DNA of 64,000 nt from Xanthostigma xanthostigma (taxonomy: Eukaryota; Arthropoda; Insecta; Raphidioptera; Raphidiidae), in the NCBI GenBank assembly GCA_963575645.1, contig OY754466.1:43556001-43620000 (forward strand). Direction: 5' to 3'. The notes beneath the pieces are model-generated. The model was not told the DNA's origin and ran no database searches. It saw nothing but the letters and a program-made list of their open reading frames with translations. This document shows, piece by piece, positions 49,455-60,475 of the stretch (the first letter of the stretch is position 1; each line of letters begins with the position of its first letter). The translations under genes and the position numbers were made by a program.

Positions 49455-50035
49455 AAAAAAAAAAATTGGTTGTCTGTAAAGTAGGTTTACGGACGATAGT
49501 TTTACGTGATAACGTATTCCGTAATACATAACCTAAGTTCTACATATAATAATTATAATAATTCGAATCTATGATATTGCATCTTTCGCTTCAAATTTAG
49601 GTTAATTTTATTTATTAAAATTACTCACCACCTATAATAATAATTGTTTTTTTTAACTTTCTTTCTTTCGTATTTATTTTAAGTCTCAAAGATTAATTGT
49701 CATAATATTTTGAAAACAATTGTTTCATTGTTTATATAAAATTCCAAAACCTACTTACAATATTTAAGTGTTTTCATACGTCAAAAAATTGATTTTTATA
49801 ATGATAAAATTTGTATGAAAACGATTTTTTCGAGAGATGAGACCTAGCTAAAACGATTTTTTGCCCCCCAAAATCCCTTTTCAGTAAATTTCATCCAAAT
49901 CGTTAGGGCCGTTTTCGAGAAAAGCACGCACAGGGTCAGCCGGAACGTTACACTTTTTCGTGCATGCAGCCGGTGTTTCATCAATTATTTATAAGATTGG
50001 TGATTCATCAATTTATAAGACGCTATCACGTCAAA
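49455..50035 (-). mobile_element. Family 3 element, full-length copy
   Basis: Closest relative of the insert at 24974-25598, in opposite orientation, with the same interior (GGCCCTAACGATTTGG complement near 49905). No ORF. Confidence 0.7.
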
Positions 50036-51376
50036 AATAATCCCAAAAGTATTTTTCAATGTAATTTTGAACATTGAATAATTCCGTTACGGAGATACGT
50101 CATCGCTATATAGACAGCCTCAGCTGATTAGAGGTAACAAAAACAGCATCGGTTACCCTACTTAGACAGGAAGGGTGACCATAAAATTAAATATCAACAA
50201 TCAGTTTTATTATTACGACTATTATTTTTGACAAAAAAAGAAGAAGACAGTGATTTCAAGTTGCATAACGTACGTGGTTTTTAACCACGGGTGGTCTGAA
50301 CCAATCAGCGATTAGTTTAATCACCAAACTACCCTTTTCTCATCTTCTCGATTTCTTGTATCCTTCGGTTATTATTAAAGTACTAATCGTTTACCGGATT
50401 TCTTGAATATATTAAATAAAAACATACAATGTAAATTACTATTAAGACATCTTATTTACATAAGATTTACATTTTTCGTGAGTTTTGTAATTTTATTCTT
50501 TTTAAAAAAGTTATTAAATGCAGTTTTATGATTGTTTTCAGGTTTTTGTTTTTTTTAGTGAGCCACCATATGATGAAAGGATTTCTCGGTCAAAGACTTT
50601 CGCGAAAATATTGACAGCTTCTTTTACTTTTTAAGAACTAGACAAAATATTAGGGAAGTGCAAACTATTTGTGAATTTTTGTTATTAAAACTATTTTTTT
50701 TATTTGTTTTCCCTTTTTTGGCGAAATGATTGTATCATGACATTTTTTCGATTATGAGATTTTTGAATATAATATTACAATTAATAAGTTTCCTCGCATT
50801 AATATCAATGTTGACAGGAATCTTATCTTACCTATCCCGGATGAAAATTAAGATTTTGCATAAATAACATGCACTCCCTTAAGTTGATATCGTCACCGTA
50901 TCAGTGAAGTCGTAGTTAGAATAAAATTTTAGGTATAGGGCATCAGAATTTTGAAGTAGGGCGCAAGATTAACAGAGGTGGAATAATCTCTTTATTTAAA
51001 ATTCCCAAGGAATATAATAGCGTCATAAAAGTTACATTAAAAATTTATATTAAAAAAATCGTCAATTGTATATAGGCAATTAAGGACAAGTAATTGTTCT
51101 ATTTTATTTTTAAATTTTGTAACGGGTAGATTTTTGTATTGTTCAGGAAGATGGTTAAACAATTTAATTGTATGCTGACTAATTTATTATCTATCCTCTC
51201 TATGCTCCCCTAATAACATCCCTATAATATTAAGTTTAATCAAAATCATTCCAGTCATTTAAGTACAAGTTGCACAAAATTCTAGAAACATGTATATCTA
51301 AATATACAAAATACGTATCCCAAAAAAATTAGCAAGAAATTGAAATTATAGACACAAAGTCACGTAATAATTTTAC
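50036..51376. other. AT-rich, no gene seen
   Basis: Only a small CGTGGTTTTTAACCACG palindrome near 50270 stands out. Confidence 0.5.
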
Positions 51377-51647
51377 TTAGGGATCAACGCACACATTCTA
51401 TACATTTTGTATCACGATTGTGCGATTAAGTCGCTTGTAGAGATCCAGATGCAGCTACCAATAATTCCGCACGCTATATTCACTGAAATACACGACCGAT
51501 GTATCGTAAGCGTGCGATTGTTGAACACACTTCAAACGAGAAACATTCGAACGAGAAATTTCGAATAGCTGAGTGAATCGTCAAAACGCTATGCAGTTGC
51601 TAAACCGCGCGTTTTCGATTCGAAAAGTAGCATGTGTGAGCTGGTCC
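51377..51647. mobile_element. TIR repeat ending in a GTGTGAGCTGGTCC motif
   Basis: Left GGGATCAACGCACACATTC and right (complement) GGACCAGCTCACACATGC are imperfect inverted ends. A related inner sequence (GAGTAGCTGAGCATCATATC) lies at 60240-60310 next to hAT copy 4. Boundaries approximate. Confidence 0.45.
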
Positions 51648-52186
51648 TTACATGCAGGTATACCTGTTACCAACTGAATAAAATTATGAAGGAAAAAAAA
51701 CTAACTCTCGTGACGACAGACAGTAGTTTTAAATCTGACAAAGTGATTGCATGTTTGTCACCTAATTATTTTTCAAAAAATTTAGAATGTCGGTTTTGTC
51801 AAAAAAAAACCAAACATTTTTATATATTTTTTCTTTTCTATTTGAGTATAATAAATGGCAACGGTACAACTATTATAGTAATAACCGCAAAATCAGCAAC
51901 TTGTCGTAAAATAATTATTATGTACTATCAAATGCTTAGATCATTCAATATTTTCCGGGTAAGTGGTCACAGTTCGACCGTAATCGATTCGATATACAGA
52001 TCTTTATTTTGCTAGTTCGGAAGAGCGCTTTTATGAGTGAACTAGTTCGCAGCCAGTCAAGAAATCAGTGCGTTAAGTTTAATAATCTATTTTTGTGTGT
52101 GTTGGTAGAAGGTTGATATCATGACGCGAGTGTGCGACTGGAGCGTGTCGTTACTTGATTGTTTCTTTGTTCAGTTAACTAACAAA

Positions 52187-52262
52187 ATATCGATATTGAA
52201 AGGTGTCGATATTATCGATATCGATCCGGTGTCGAAATAAATATCGATATAATTATCGATAT
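52187..52262. promoter_or_regulatory. Cluster of TATCGATA motifs
   Basis: Four complete TATCGATA palindromes plus partial copies in 76 bases. In flies this octamer is the DREF/BEAF-32 site found at promoters and boundaries. No gene is visible next to it, so transposon subterminal repeats are an equally good reading. Confidence 0.4.
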
Positions 52263-52660
52263 TAAAATCATTTTGCATCCTTATTTGAAAGAGTAGCGGT
52301 CGGATACGACTGCACTGTGACCACGCTCTAAGAAATAATATAGGTAATAATAATACCTTGTTAAATTGTTTTAAATAATACATTATGTCAATAACGTTGT
52401 TATCCATTTTAACTAAATACACAAAAAATATATACAAAACGCAAAAACTAATTGTTTCCGAAATGCAATCGCGCTCGCAAAATGTTTATAATATTTACAT
52501 GTTGTGGACAAATGCAAAAATCATTTTGTTATTTTTTTCAATTTTTTAATGAGCTTCATATAATTTCAAAATAATCAAGTAGTCGGAGAGCTTGTGACAC
52601 ATTTTGGGTAAGTGTTTGATTCACTTAGCAATTTTACACGATGGTACCGTTGGGATAGAT

Positions 52661-52951
52661 CAGGGATGGCAACCTGCGGCTCTCCACAAAATAATTATTT
52701 TACTATATAAACCCTTAAAAATCGTCCAATCGATCCATGATAGAGTACCATGTCTATCTCTCAGCCATTTCCACTCGTGTCTCACCCGCACCGCCCCCGT
52801 CGCGACGTGTCGTCCTCGGATATATATATTATAACTATATAAGCAAATACTATAATACTGAAACGAAAATGTATAGTGGCTCTTTAAAAACTGGGAAATA
52901 TAGTAAATTGTAACTTTTGGCTCTTCCGTCTCAAAAGGTTGCCGACCCGTG
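52661..52951. mobile_element. Short non-autonomous hAT element, 8-bp TSD
   Basis: Starts CAGGGATGGCAACCTGCGGC and ends AAGGTTGCCGACCCGTG; both flanks are exactly GGATAGAT. GGCTCT and its complement recur near the ends. 291 bases without coding potential. Confidence 0.85.
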
Positions 52952-53327
52952 GGATAGATAAATAGGGACTCGAAAGTTTGTCTGAGCTTTCTTTGTACAG
53001 AAGGTACTGCGCATAAAACAAATGATCAAAAAATATGTATCAAAAAATCGTTTAATTTACGAGCAGACAAAAACCTATTTAAAAAAAATATATACAGTCG
53101 AACATAGAACCTCCTCCTTTTTTGAAGTTTCAAACAAATGTAGCTTAACTACACAATTTCAATGCAATATTTGTTTGGCCGCTGCCGTATACTTAATACT
53201 CCTATATTGCCAGTAGGGGTCTAGAAAAAGATGACGACCCAACGGTGCAGATATACGTCAGTTTCCGTTTAGATCTCAATATATTTAATAACATTTATTA
53301 TTTTCCATTTTAACGTCCGTAATATTT

Positions 53328-53680
53328 ATTTTAAATAATTATGAATAATGGGAATGCGAACACAAATAATTCTTTTCTCTTTATTTCTTACGTTTCGTCA
53401 GTATTTCTGACTTTTTCAAAGCTCAAAAACAATTTTTTATATTAGTAAATAAACTTTAACATAAAATTATATTTATTTTCAACTTTAGAAAAATCTTCTT
53501 AATTTTTTATTATGTTAAATTTAAAAAATAAATATAATTTTATGTTAAACTTTATTTACTATAATATTAAAAATTGTTTTTGAGCTTTAAAAAAGTCAGA
53601 AATACTGACGAAACGTAAGCAATAAAAAGAAAAGAATTATATGTGTCCGCATTCCCATTGTTCATAATTATTTAAAATAT
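53328..53680. mobile_element. Palindromic element with hammerhead-like motif in each arm
   Basis: The arms 53328-53475 and 53520-53680 are inverted copies joined by an AT-rich centre. Each arm contains stem II GTCAG-AAATA-CTGAC followed by GAAACGTAAGC, with GCTT before and AAGC after able to pair as helix I. The CUGANGA side is degenerate (TTTGAAAAA or TTTAAAAAA), so activity is unlikely. No target duplication was recognised. Confidence 0.5.
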
Positions 53681-53690
53681 TTAATAACTT

Positions 53691-53998
53691 CTATATTGCT
53701 AGTGGCCGTAAGCTAAGCGTGGTCCATGAAGTGAGACAGCAAATGACTGTTTCAATCTCTTTTTTTACTTGACCCGTTGTGCGCAAGTGTCGCGTCTGTA
53801 GTGGGGCAATTAGAAAGTGAAATAGAGCAAGCCCCCTCCCTTTCACAACTTAGTTCCATGTGCAAACTGACGCTGCAACTGACGCGCATCCATTCACGGA
53901 CATGCGCATGAGACTCAGAGTATAATAAGTGAGACAGACGTATAAATGTCTGCACCGTAGTGTTTAAGTTTTTCTCCCGATCTTTGCTAGCAATATAG
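53691..53998. mobile_element. Repeat family 4, copy 2
   Basis: Ends CTATATTGCTAGTGGCCG and GCTAGCAATATAG; body is the complement of 19032-19270 (for example GTGTCGCGTCTGTAGTGGGG). A further fragment of the right end is at about 54075-54135. Confidence 0.6.
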
Positions 53999-54967
53999 AG
54001 GGTATTAAATATATGACTTGCCCACTACAGTCGCAACGCTTGCGCAATGGATCCAAAATAAATAAGTGAGTTAGAATTATGCTGTCTTGCTTGATGGGCA
54101 ACACTTCCACTTACGGGAACTAGCAATGCAGGACTTATTAATTTATATGGTCGCTGCTGAACGTATACGTACCGTGTCGATAAAATAAAATCTATCTTAA
54201 TTTATATGCCATAGGACGAGTTTTCTGTAACATATATTCGATAGTAAACGATTCGTTCCTTTGGGCTGACGCATAATAACCGGCCACCATCAGACCCCCC
54301 ATATTGCGACTGCTATTTGTCAATTTTTCAGTCAGAGATATCTGCACTTCTTCATAAAAAAATACATTGTTATGTTTTATTATAAAATATAACATGTAGG
54401 TAGATAATAAACTGTTACACAATACTTAACGAGCAATCTAACTACCGATACAGTTGCGGTTTCTGGAAGAGACACGCTATTTCACTTAACGTAGAGCGAT
54501 GGCACGCACCAATTATTGTCCGTAGATACAAATTAAATTAAAAATACAATAAAAACTTGTCTTTGATTGGACTTTTAAATGTGACCATATTATCTAGCAA
54601 AAAACAAGAAACTCGGCTGCATAAAATTGAAATTAATAACTAAATAGAGGAACACAAGTCGGAAAATGTCAACGAAGAGCAGATGGAGACTTATTTGTCT
54701 CTTTACTTTGTTTTTGAATGGGTCTCCACGCGCTGCATGTTGCGATTTTCCAACTTGTTCTCTTCTTTTTAGTTATTAATTTCATTATTGTGCAGTCGGG
54801 TTTCTCGTTTTTTTTTTTAAATACATAATTTTTTTGTTCTAAAAATAACATGTTTATTAATCATTATAAGTCAAGATCAATATTTCATTCTTCATATTAC
54901 CAAATCTCTCCCTAATTTTCATTCCTTGTTGCTTAAACTTATTGCTATAGTCATTTATAGCGATATA

Positions 54968-55446
54968 CAGGTGAGTTTTAAGTTGATGCTTTTTTTTACA
55001 GCGTGTCAAAATCAAATAGACGAGCAAATATTTCAAATAGTTTTTTTATCAAAACCCAAAAATAAGAGAGAAACAGCCTTTCGAAGTTTAAATAAATTTT
55101 ATTAAATTTTCTTTAATTTTGAGGTCGGTCCTGAGGTTATATTATGTCACTATGGAAATATGTTATTATTATCAAGTAGTATTCACAGAAATAATTGAGG
55201 CACACACAATTCTCTCAAAAATAGAACAATACACATACTTGATAATAACAACTTATTTCCATAGTGACATAATATAACCCCAGGACCGACCTCAAAATTA
55301 AAGAAAATTTAATAAAATTTATTTAAACTTCGAAAGGCTGTTTCTCTCTTATTTTTGAGTTTTGATAAAAAAACTATTTGAAATATTTGCTCGTTTATTT
55401 GATTTTTACACGCTGTAAAAAAAAGCATCAACTTAAAACTCACCTG
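54968..55446. mobile_element. Palindromic MITE, TA flanks
   Basis: Ends CAGGTGAGTTTTAAGTTGAT and complement, flanked by TA. Arms of about 215 bases are nearly perfect inverted copies with a short loop near 55200. Confidence 0.75.
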
Positions 55447-57239
55447 TATTTAGATTATGATGATAAATTTTCGTTTCAGACTTTGACTTACGCAATATTT
55501 AATTTGTTAGAATATGACAAAATCAATAAATAATTATAGAATAAAAGCACTGTTATCTTATCACAAATCATTACTTTATTTTCAAAAGAAATGTTAAATT
55601 GTAACTTATAAATTTACTGAAAATCCAAATTTGATTTGTACTAAGCAGTAAGTGTATTTTTAATTTATTTTTTTAAGCCATGTTTTCTGAGGCACTGAAG
55701 TACAAGTAAGATTTTTCTGTAAATCAATTAAAAACCTAACCTCATTCACGTTTTTTAAAAGAATTTTTTTCTCAAACCGGGCAAACTATACTTAATTTGG
55801 AAGCACAAATTTTACTTATTAAAACGATATAATATAGTTTTTAGCATAACAATAAAAAATAAAACTAGAAATCACTAAAAGTCTTACCTTCAAGTGACAT
55901 CCGAGCACAAATTTTAAACACGTTATATTGAAACACTTAAAAACTTAAAATAACGGTTAATCAATATAATATTATCACTAAAATGACCACAAGAATTTAT
56001 TTAAACAAATTATTGTAACACTTAACTTGACATCATAAATTTAACCGGTTAATTTTTAGTTTTTGTTACTCAGGAAATGCTTAAGGATGTATATAACATT
56101 TTTGAATTCAAAGATTTTTGCCTAAATTTAAAATATGTTATAGAATTAGACCTCCTGCATCGATTAAAACCAAAAAATAGATACCTTACCGACCTTTTTT
56201 ATGAAAAAAATCATTTTAAAATCATCATTCACTCCATGTTATTTCTACCGGAAGTGTTAAAAATTTTGAGAAGATTAAAACATTTATCATTTTATTTCAA
56301 ATATTTATGATTCAAAAACTTATTATCAGTTTCTTTGTACAATTTGCGATTTTTCAAGCCCAAAAAAACGTGGGATTACCGGCAATTTCACGGAAATATT
56401 TTATTTTGAAAGTGATGAAATCAATTCTCCGAATCTTAATCTTAATTAATGGCGGATGTAATGAGACAATGGGGCAACGTCGCGTTTCTGCATGTCGATA
56501 ATAAAGATCGCATTTATGAAATGTCATATTACGTGAACCAACTGTCAATTATTCTGGACCTGTCATTTTTGAGATTTATGTGCATTTAGAACACAAAATG
56601 CGTTTATATGTCGGATAAACGCTGTAATGTACCTAACAAAAGTATGTAAAAGATTTGAGATATTTATTTCTGTTTGGAAAACTAAAATGTTTGTACAGAT
56701 TATCTGCAATTAATTTGAAAAAACTTTGCTTTAACAAAAATCTGCCAAAAGTAAACTTTAATTACTGACTTTATGTATCCGTTTATTATTTTGTGTAATG
56801 ATAATTGATTTCTTAATCACCACTTTGATTGCTTAATAATAATTCATAATAAATAAATACTTTCTTTGAATTTTGATTTGACATTTTTATTTATTATTAT
56901 TTTTATAGTATCCATAGCTTCAAATTTTTGAGGTCAGAAATTCTATCTCCACGTTATATTTCAGAGTGTCAGAAGACCACGTGGACAGCCATGTTGCCTG
57001 ACTGTTTTTGACGAAAGTCACAGTAGTCAAATTAAATGTTAAATATTTGTTCATAATATTTAATTATAGGAAAATTTTTAGAAAATCTATCATAAAAAAT
57101 CATTAAAATTAACACAAAGTCGTCGCAAATGAAAATTTTTATATATTTATGATTTTGAAAATTTAATTAGATGTACTACACAATTTGACCTTATACACAT
57201 CCTTAATTACTGAATCCTTCTAGAATAAAACAAAACACT
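55447..57239. other. AT-rich, no gene seen
   Basis: Frames at 56077-56310 and 56307-56548 are low-complexity. If the exon at 26301 belongs to the cPLA2-like gene, this and most of 26.5-58.9 kb would be intron. Confidence 0.45.
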
Positions 57240-57411
57240 GGTCGCACTGATAGATGTAGCTATCTTAGCATGGCCTACTAAATATTGTTAGTGCATTACT
57301 TGCAATACGGAACGCATACACTATTGGCGTCGGTCGGATGGCGAGGCCTAGGAGTTAGAATTAACTAAAATTTTAATAGACTCGACAGGACCGGACTTAC
57401 AAATTTTATGA
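57240..57411 (+). repeat. SINE tail fragment
   Basis: The complement of this stretch matches the tail of the element at 21881 in reverse order, including CCGACGCCAATAGTGTA and AAGTCCGGTCCTGTCG. The tRNA-like head is missing. Confidence 0.5.
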
Positions 57412-58292
57412 ACAAACCAGTTTGACTACATAATATATGGAATTATTTACTGAAGGAAGTATTACTATTGAATTTGATGTAGTTGTTAGATTGCTATAAA
57501 CATTGAAATTAAGAAATAAAAATATTTAAAGGAATGTATTAAGGGATTATTTTTTACATTTTGTCCAAAAACAAAATTAATTTCCCATAATACACTGTCC
57601 GTGACGGTAGGGTTTGACAATAACTAACACGAATTTTTTTTTAACCACTGTTAAAGTTTGTTATAGGCAACGACTGTCTGCTCTGCTATTCAACCGATTT
57701 CATGTGATTTTCACAGAGATAAAATATGTGGGAAGGTTTGACGTTATTTTTCAATACACTATCATAACAGCGGGCCGTTATTCCCAGGTAACGCTAGACT
57801 AAAGCGGCTAATGTCATAATATATATAAAAAAATAGAATCATAGAAACCTTATAACATAAAATTTAAAAATATTTCAGTTTGACATTCAATTTCGAATAG
57901 TGACAGTTAAATAATAAATATTTAAAATTTGTAGTAAAATTCCAAAATGCAGAAACATGATCTGGCTACACACATTAGATGCGAGTAAGAAAATAAAATT
58001 CTGATTTTTTTTAAATTTTAAATATAAAACAGAAAAAATGCTCGCGTCTATCCGTCACCGTTACACAAAAACTTTCCAAACGATGAGTTTTGGTCATGCA
58101 ATTTACACAGTTTATTGCGCTTGGAAAATCTAGATGAATGTGACTATAGGTATCAAGATTTGAGGAGTCATATCACTATAATACGGTTTGGAGCAACAAG
58201 GCATAAAAACTATGCTATCTGTATTACATTGTGAAGTATAATTAATGTGTGATCCACTTCTTCAATTTTGAATTTGTATAGTATGTAACCAA

Positions 58293-58928
58293 ATATCGCA
58301 CGTTGAAAACAAAAGTGACAAAACTACATTTTACAGTAGAGCACTTTTTAGTTTTAATAATATTGTTTTGTCCTAAAAAAGTTACTATTAAAATACTGCT
58401 TATAGAGATTCTTTTGTTAATAATGAGACAATTTATTATTGTTTTAATTTATTTGTTGACCACAATGTTAAAAATAAAGTTATTAAAAAAAAGACCTTTC
58501 AACAATAATTTTTTGTTTATTGTCATAGTTGTCATAACCTATAATCAGTAAATTGGAGACTTCAACTGCAAAAAGTGTCACTAAACAAAATGTGTCATTT
58601 TATGTATTTACTTACTTGCATTAATTTTTGTAGCAACTGTAATCAGTAAACTGTCATTTAACAAAATGTGTCACTTTTTCACTTACAGCGACGTACGTAC
58701 CAAACAACTGCTTTGACACAATTAAAATAGTGTTATATCATACACGACCATGGGCAATTCTTTCAAAATATAAAGTGACACTAGCTCAATCTAGCGGAAA
58801 TAAGTGGATTTATGAGCAAACGGAAATTTTCGTATAGTGACACTCTTGCAGTAAAACATGAATCTTACAAAAGGTGAAAAGTTAACTTTTTTGTATATAG
58901 TGTCATTATTGTTTTCAACGTGCGATAT
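58293..58928. mobile_element. TIR element immediately upstream of a cPLA2 exon
   Basis: Inverted ends ATATCGCACGTTGAAAACAA and complement at 58909-58928. AAAATGTGTCA and AGTGTCACT motifs recur inside. The 82-codon open frame at 58303-58551 is low-complexity and not believed to be a gene. The right end stops 18 bases before the exon at 58947, leaving only the tract TTCTTTTATTTTTATAG. Confidence 0.6.
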
Positions 58929-58946
58929 GTTCTTTTATTTTTATAG

Positions 58947-60475
58947 CTATGACAAGATTTATGAAATAGTCCACCGCACTGTTCATCTGATCACACTGGA
59001 AATTATGGATGGATCGAACATTTGCAATGGAGCTAATTTAAGTATAATTATCCTTTTATATTAGCTACGTTCATCGACTCTTGCCTTTTATTCCGGAAAA
59101 GATTATTATTTGTTAAATTCTATAACAACATTTTAGTTGTGTTGTTCATCGGATTTTGGAGTATATTATCATACCTATTCCTAACTTCTCCTTGGTCAAA
59201 ATAAAAGATTATTACAGTCAGCCCAGATTTTCTGACTCTCAAACCAACAGTAGTCAATGAACGGTAATTATAATTTCAGAGCTTCCTGTGGAGACGTACA
59301 TTCAAATCAAGGTCATGGATACACCGCATGACATGAAAAGGACAAGAACAGTCCTTAGCGAGGGCAGTCCAGTGTGGAAGGAGAAATGCACCTTCTTTGT
59401 CCCTATCAAATTGAATCCAATAGTCGGTAAAGATCCTATTCTATATTTTAAGAAAAGCAATCGTCGTGCCCTGTGTCGACAAAATACAGTATTTGCAAAT
59501 AGATTCACAGTGATATTATGTGAGCAAAAGTTTTTGGATAAAGTAAAAATGTGAACCGTCGTGGAACGCCTGGCAGATGCGAGCTTCTAGTAACTTTTCA
59601 CCCTGCCATCTAACGAAATTCTAGTATCTAAATTTCGCCATGTATCTGAATTTCGCCCTGTCATCTATTGGAGATGTAGCTAAAATACGCAGCTGATGTA
59701 TTGCTAGTAGTGATGTGCCGGATATCCGTATCCGTATCCGCGGATATCCGAGGGAGAAGAAAGATACGTATCCGTTAGTTTTTTTGCGGATATTTTACGG
59801 ATCTTTTACCTTATTAATTTTCAATTCATAGATGAAATTTTATATATATCTAGGTGAGTAGGTAATAATGAAAACCTGTTAAATTCCATTCAAATTATTT
59901 TTTATTTTTTTAAATCGTATTTGGCACCTTTATATTGTAAACATTTATCGTAGTGAGTACCATACTAATAGTACATAACTCAAAGGTACTAAATCAACTA
60001 TCTTTTTAATGAGATATTGCACATCGATCTTTGGAAAGAGACAATTTGTTATGAGAGTTAACTCTTAAAGAGGTCAAAACCTTTTTCCCATAGTCTCTTT
60101 CCAAAGGTCGGTATGCAATATTTACCGCCACGTACTCTAAGAAAGTTAAGATCCGTATCCGTATTCAGATCCGTATCCGCGGATATACATTTTTAACGGT
60201 CCGGCACATCACTAATTCCGAGAAACCTACGAGCGAGTAGCTGAGCATCATATCGTCAAATCGCGATAAAGTATCCTATAAGTCGCGTCTTTTCGATGCA
60301 AAAAGTAACATGTAATGATCACGTATGCGTAATGTGACAGAGAGTATTGTTTATTTCAGAATTTCATATAATGAATCCAACCGAAATGGGACCCACAAAT
60401 CTTGGTACGTACTATTTACAAATGAGGGACATCCAAGTAGTCGATTGTCTTCCGCTTTCGTTCAAATATAAACAA
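58947..60475 (+). other. C2 domain of the cPLA2-like protein, calcium ligands substituted
   Basis: Three exons encode about 119 residues resembling the cPLA2 C2 sandwich. Aligned by eye to vertebrate cPLA2-alpha, the loop-1 Asp43 position is Glu (ETYIQI against DPYVEL), loop-2 Asn65 is Ser (LSEGSPVW), and loop-3 Asp93 and Asn95 are Asn and Thr (IMNPTEM). Calcium-driven membrane docking is therefore doubtful. The loop-1 residues equivalent to Asp40 and Thr41 fall near the exon junction (GANL-K-LPVE) and are also not conserved. The alignment is manual and loop placement could shift by a residue or two. Confidence 0.7.

Noticed and set aside
51632-52015. 127-codon open frame
   Set aside because: Starts inside the terminal repeat at 51377-51647 and becomes low-complexity; no motif or splice context.
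58303-58551. 82-codon Leu/Ile-rich membrane-like protein
   Set aside because: AT-rich low-complexity frame wholly inside a MITE.
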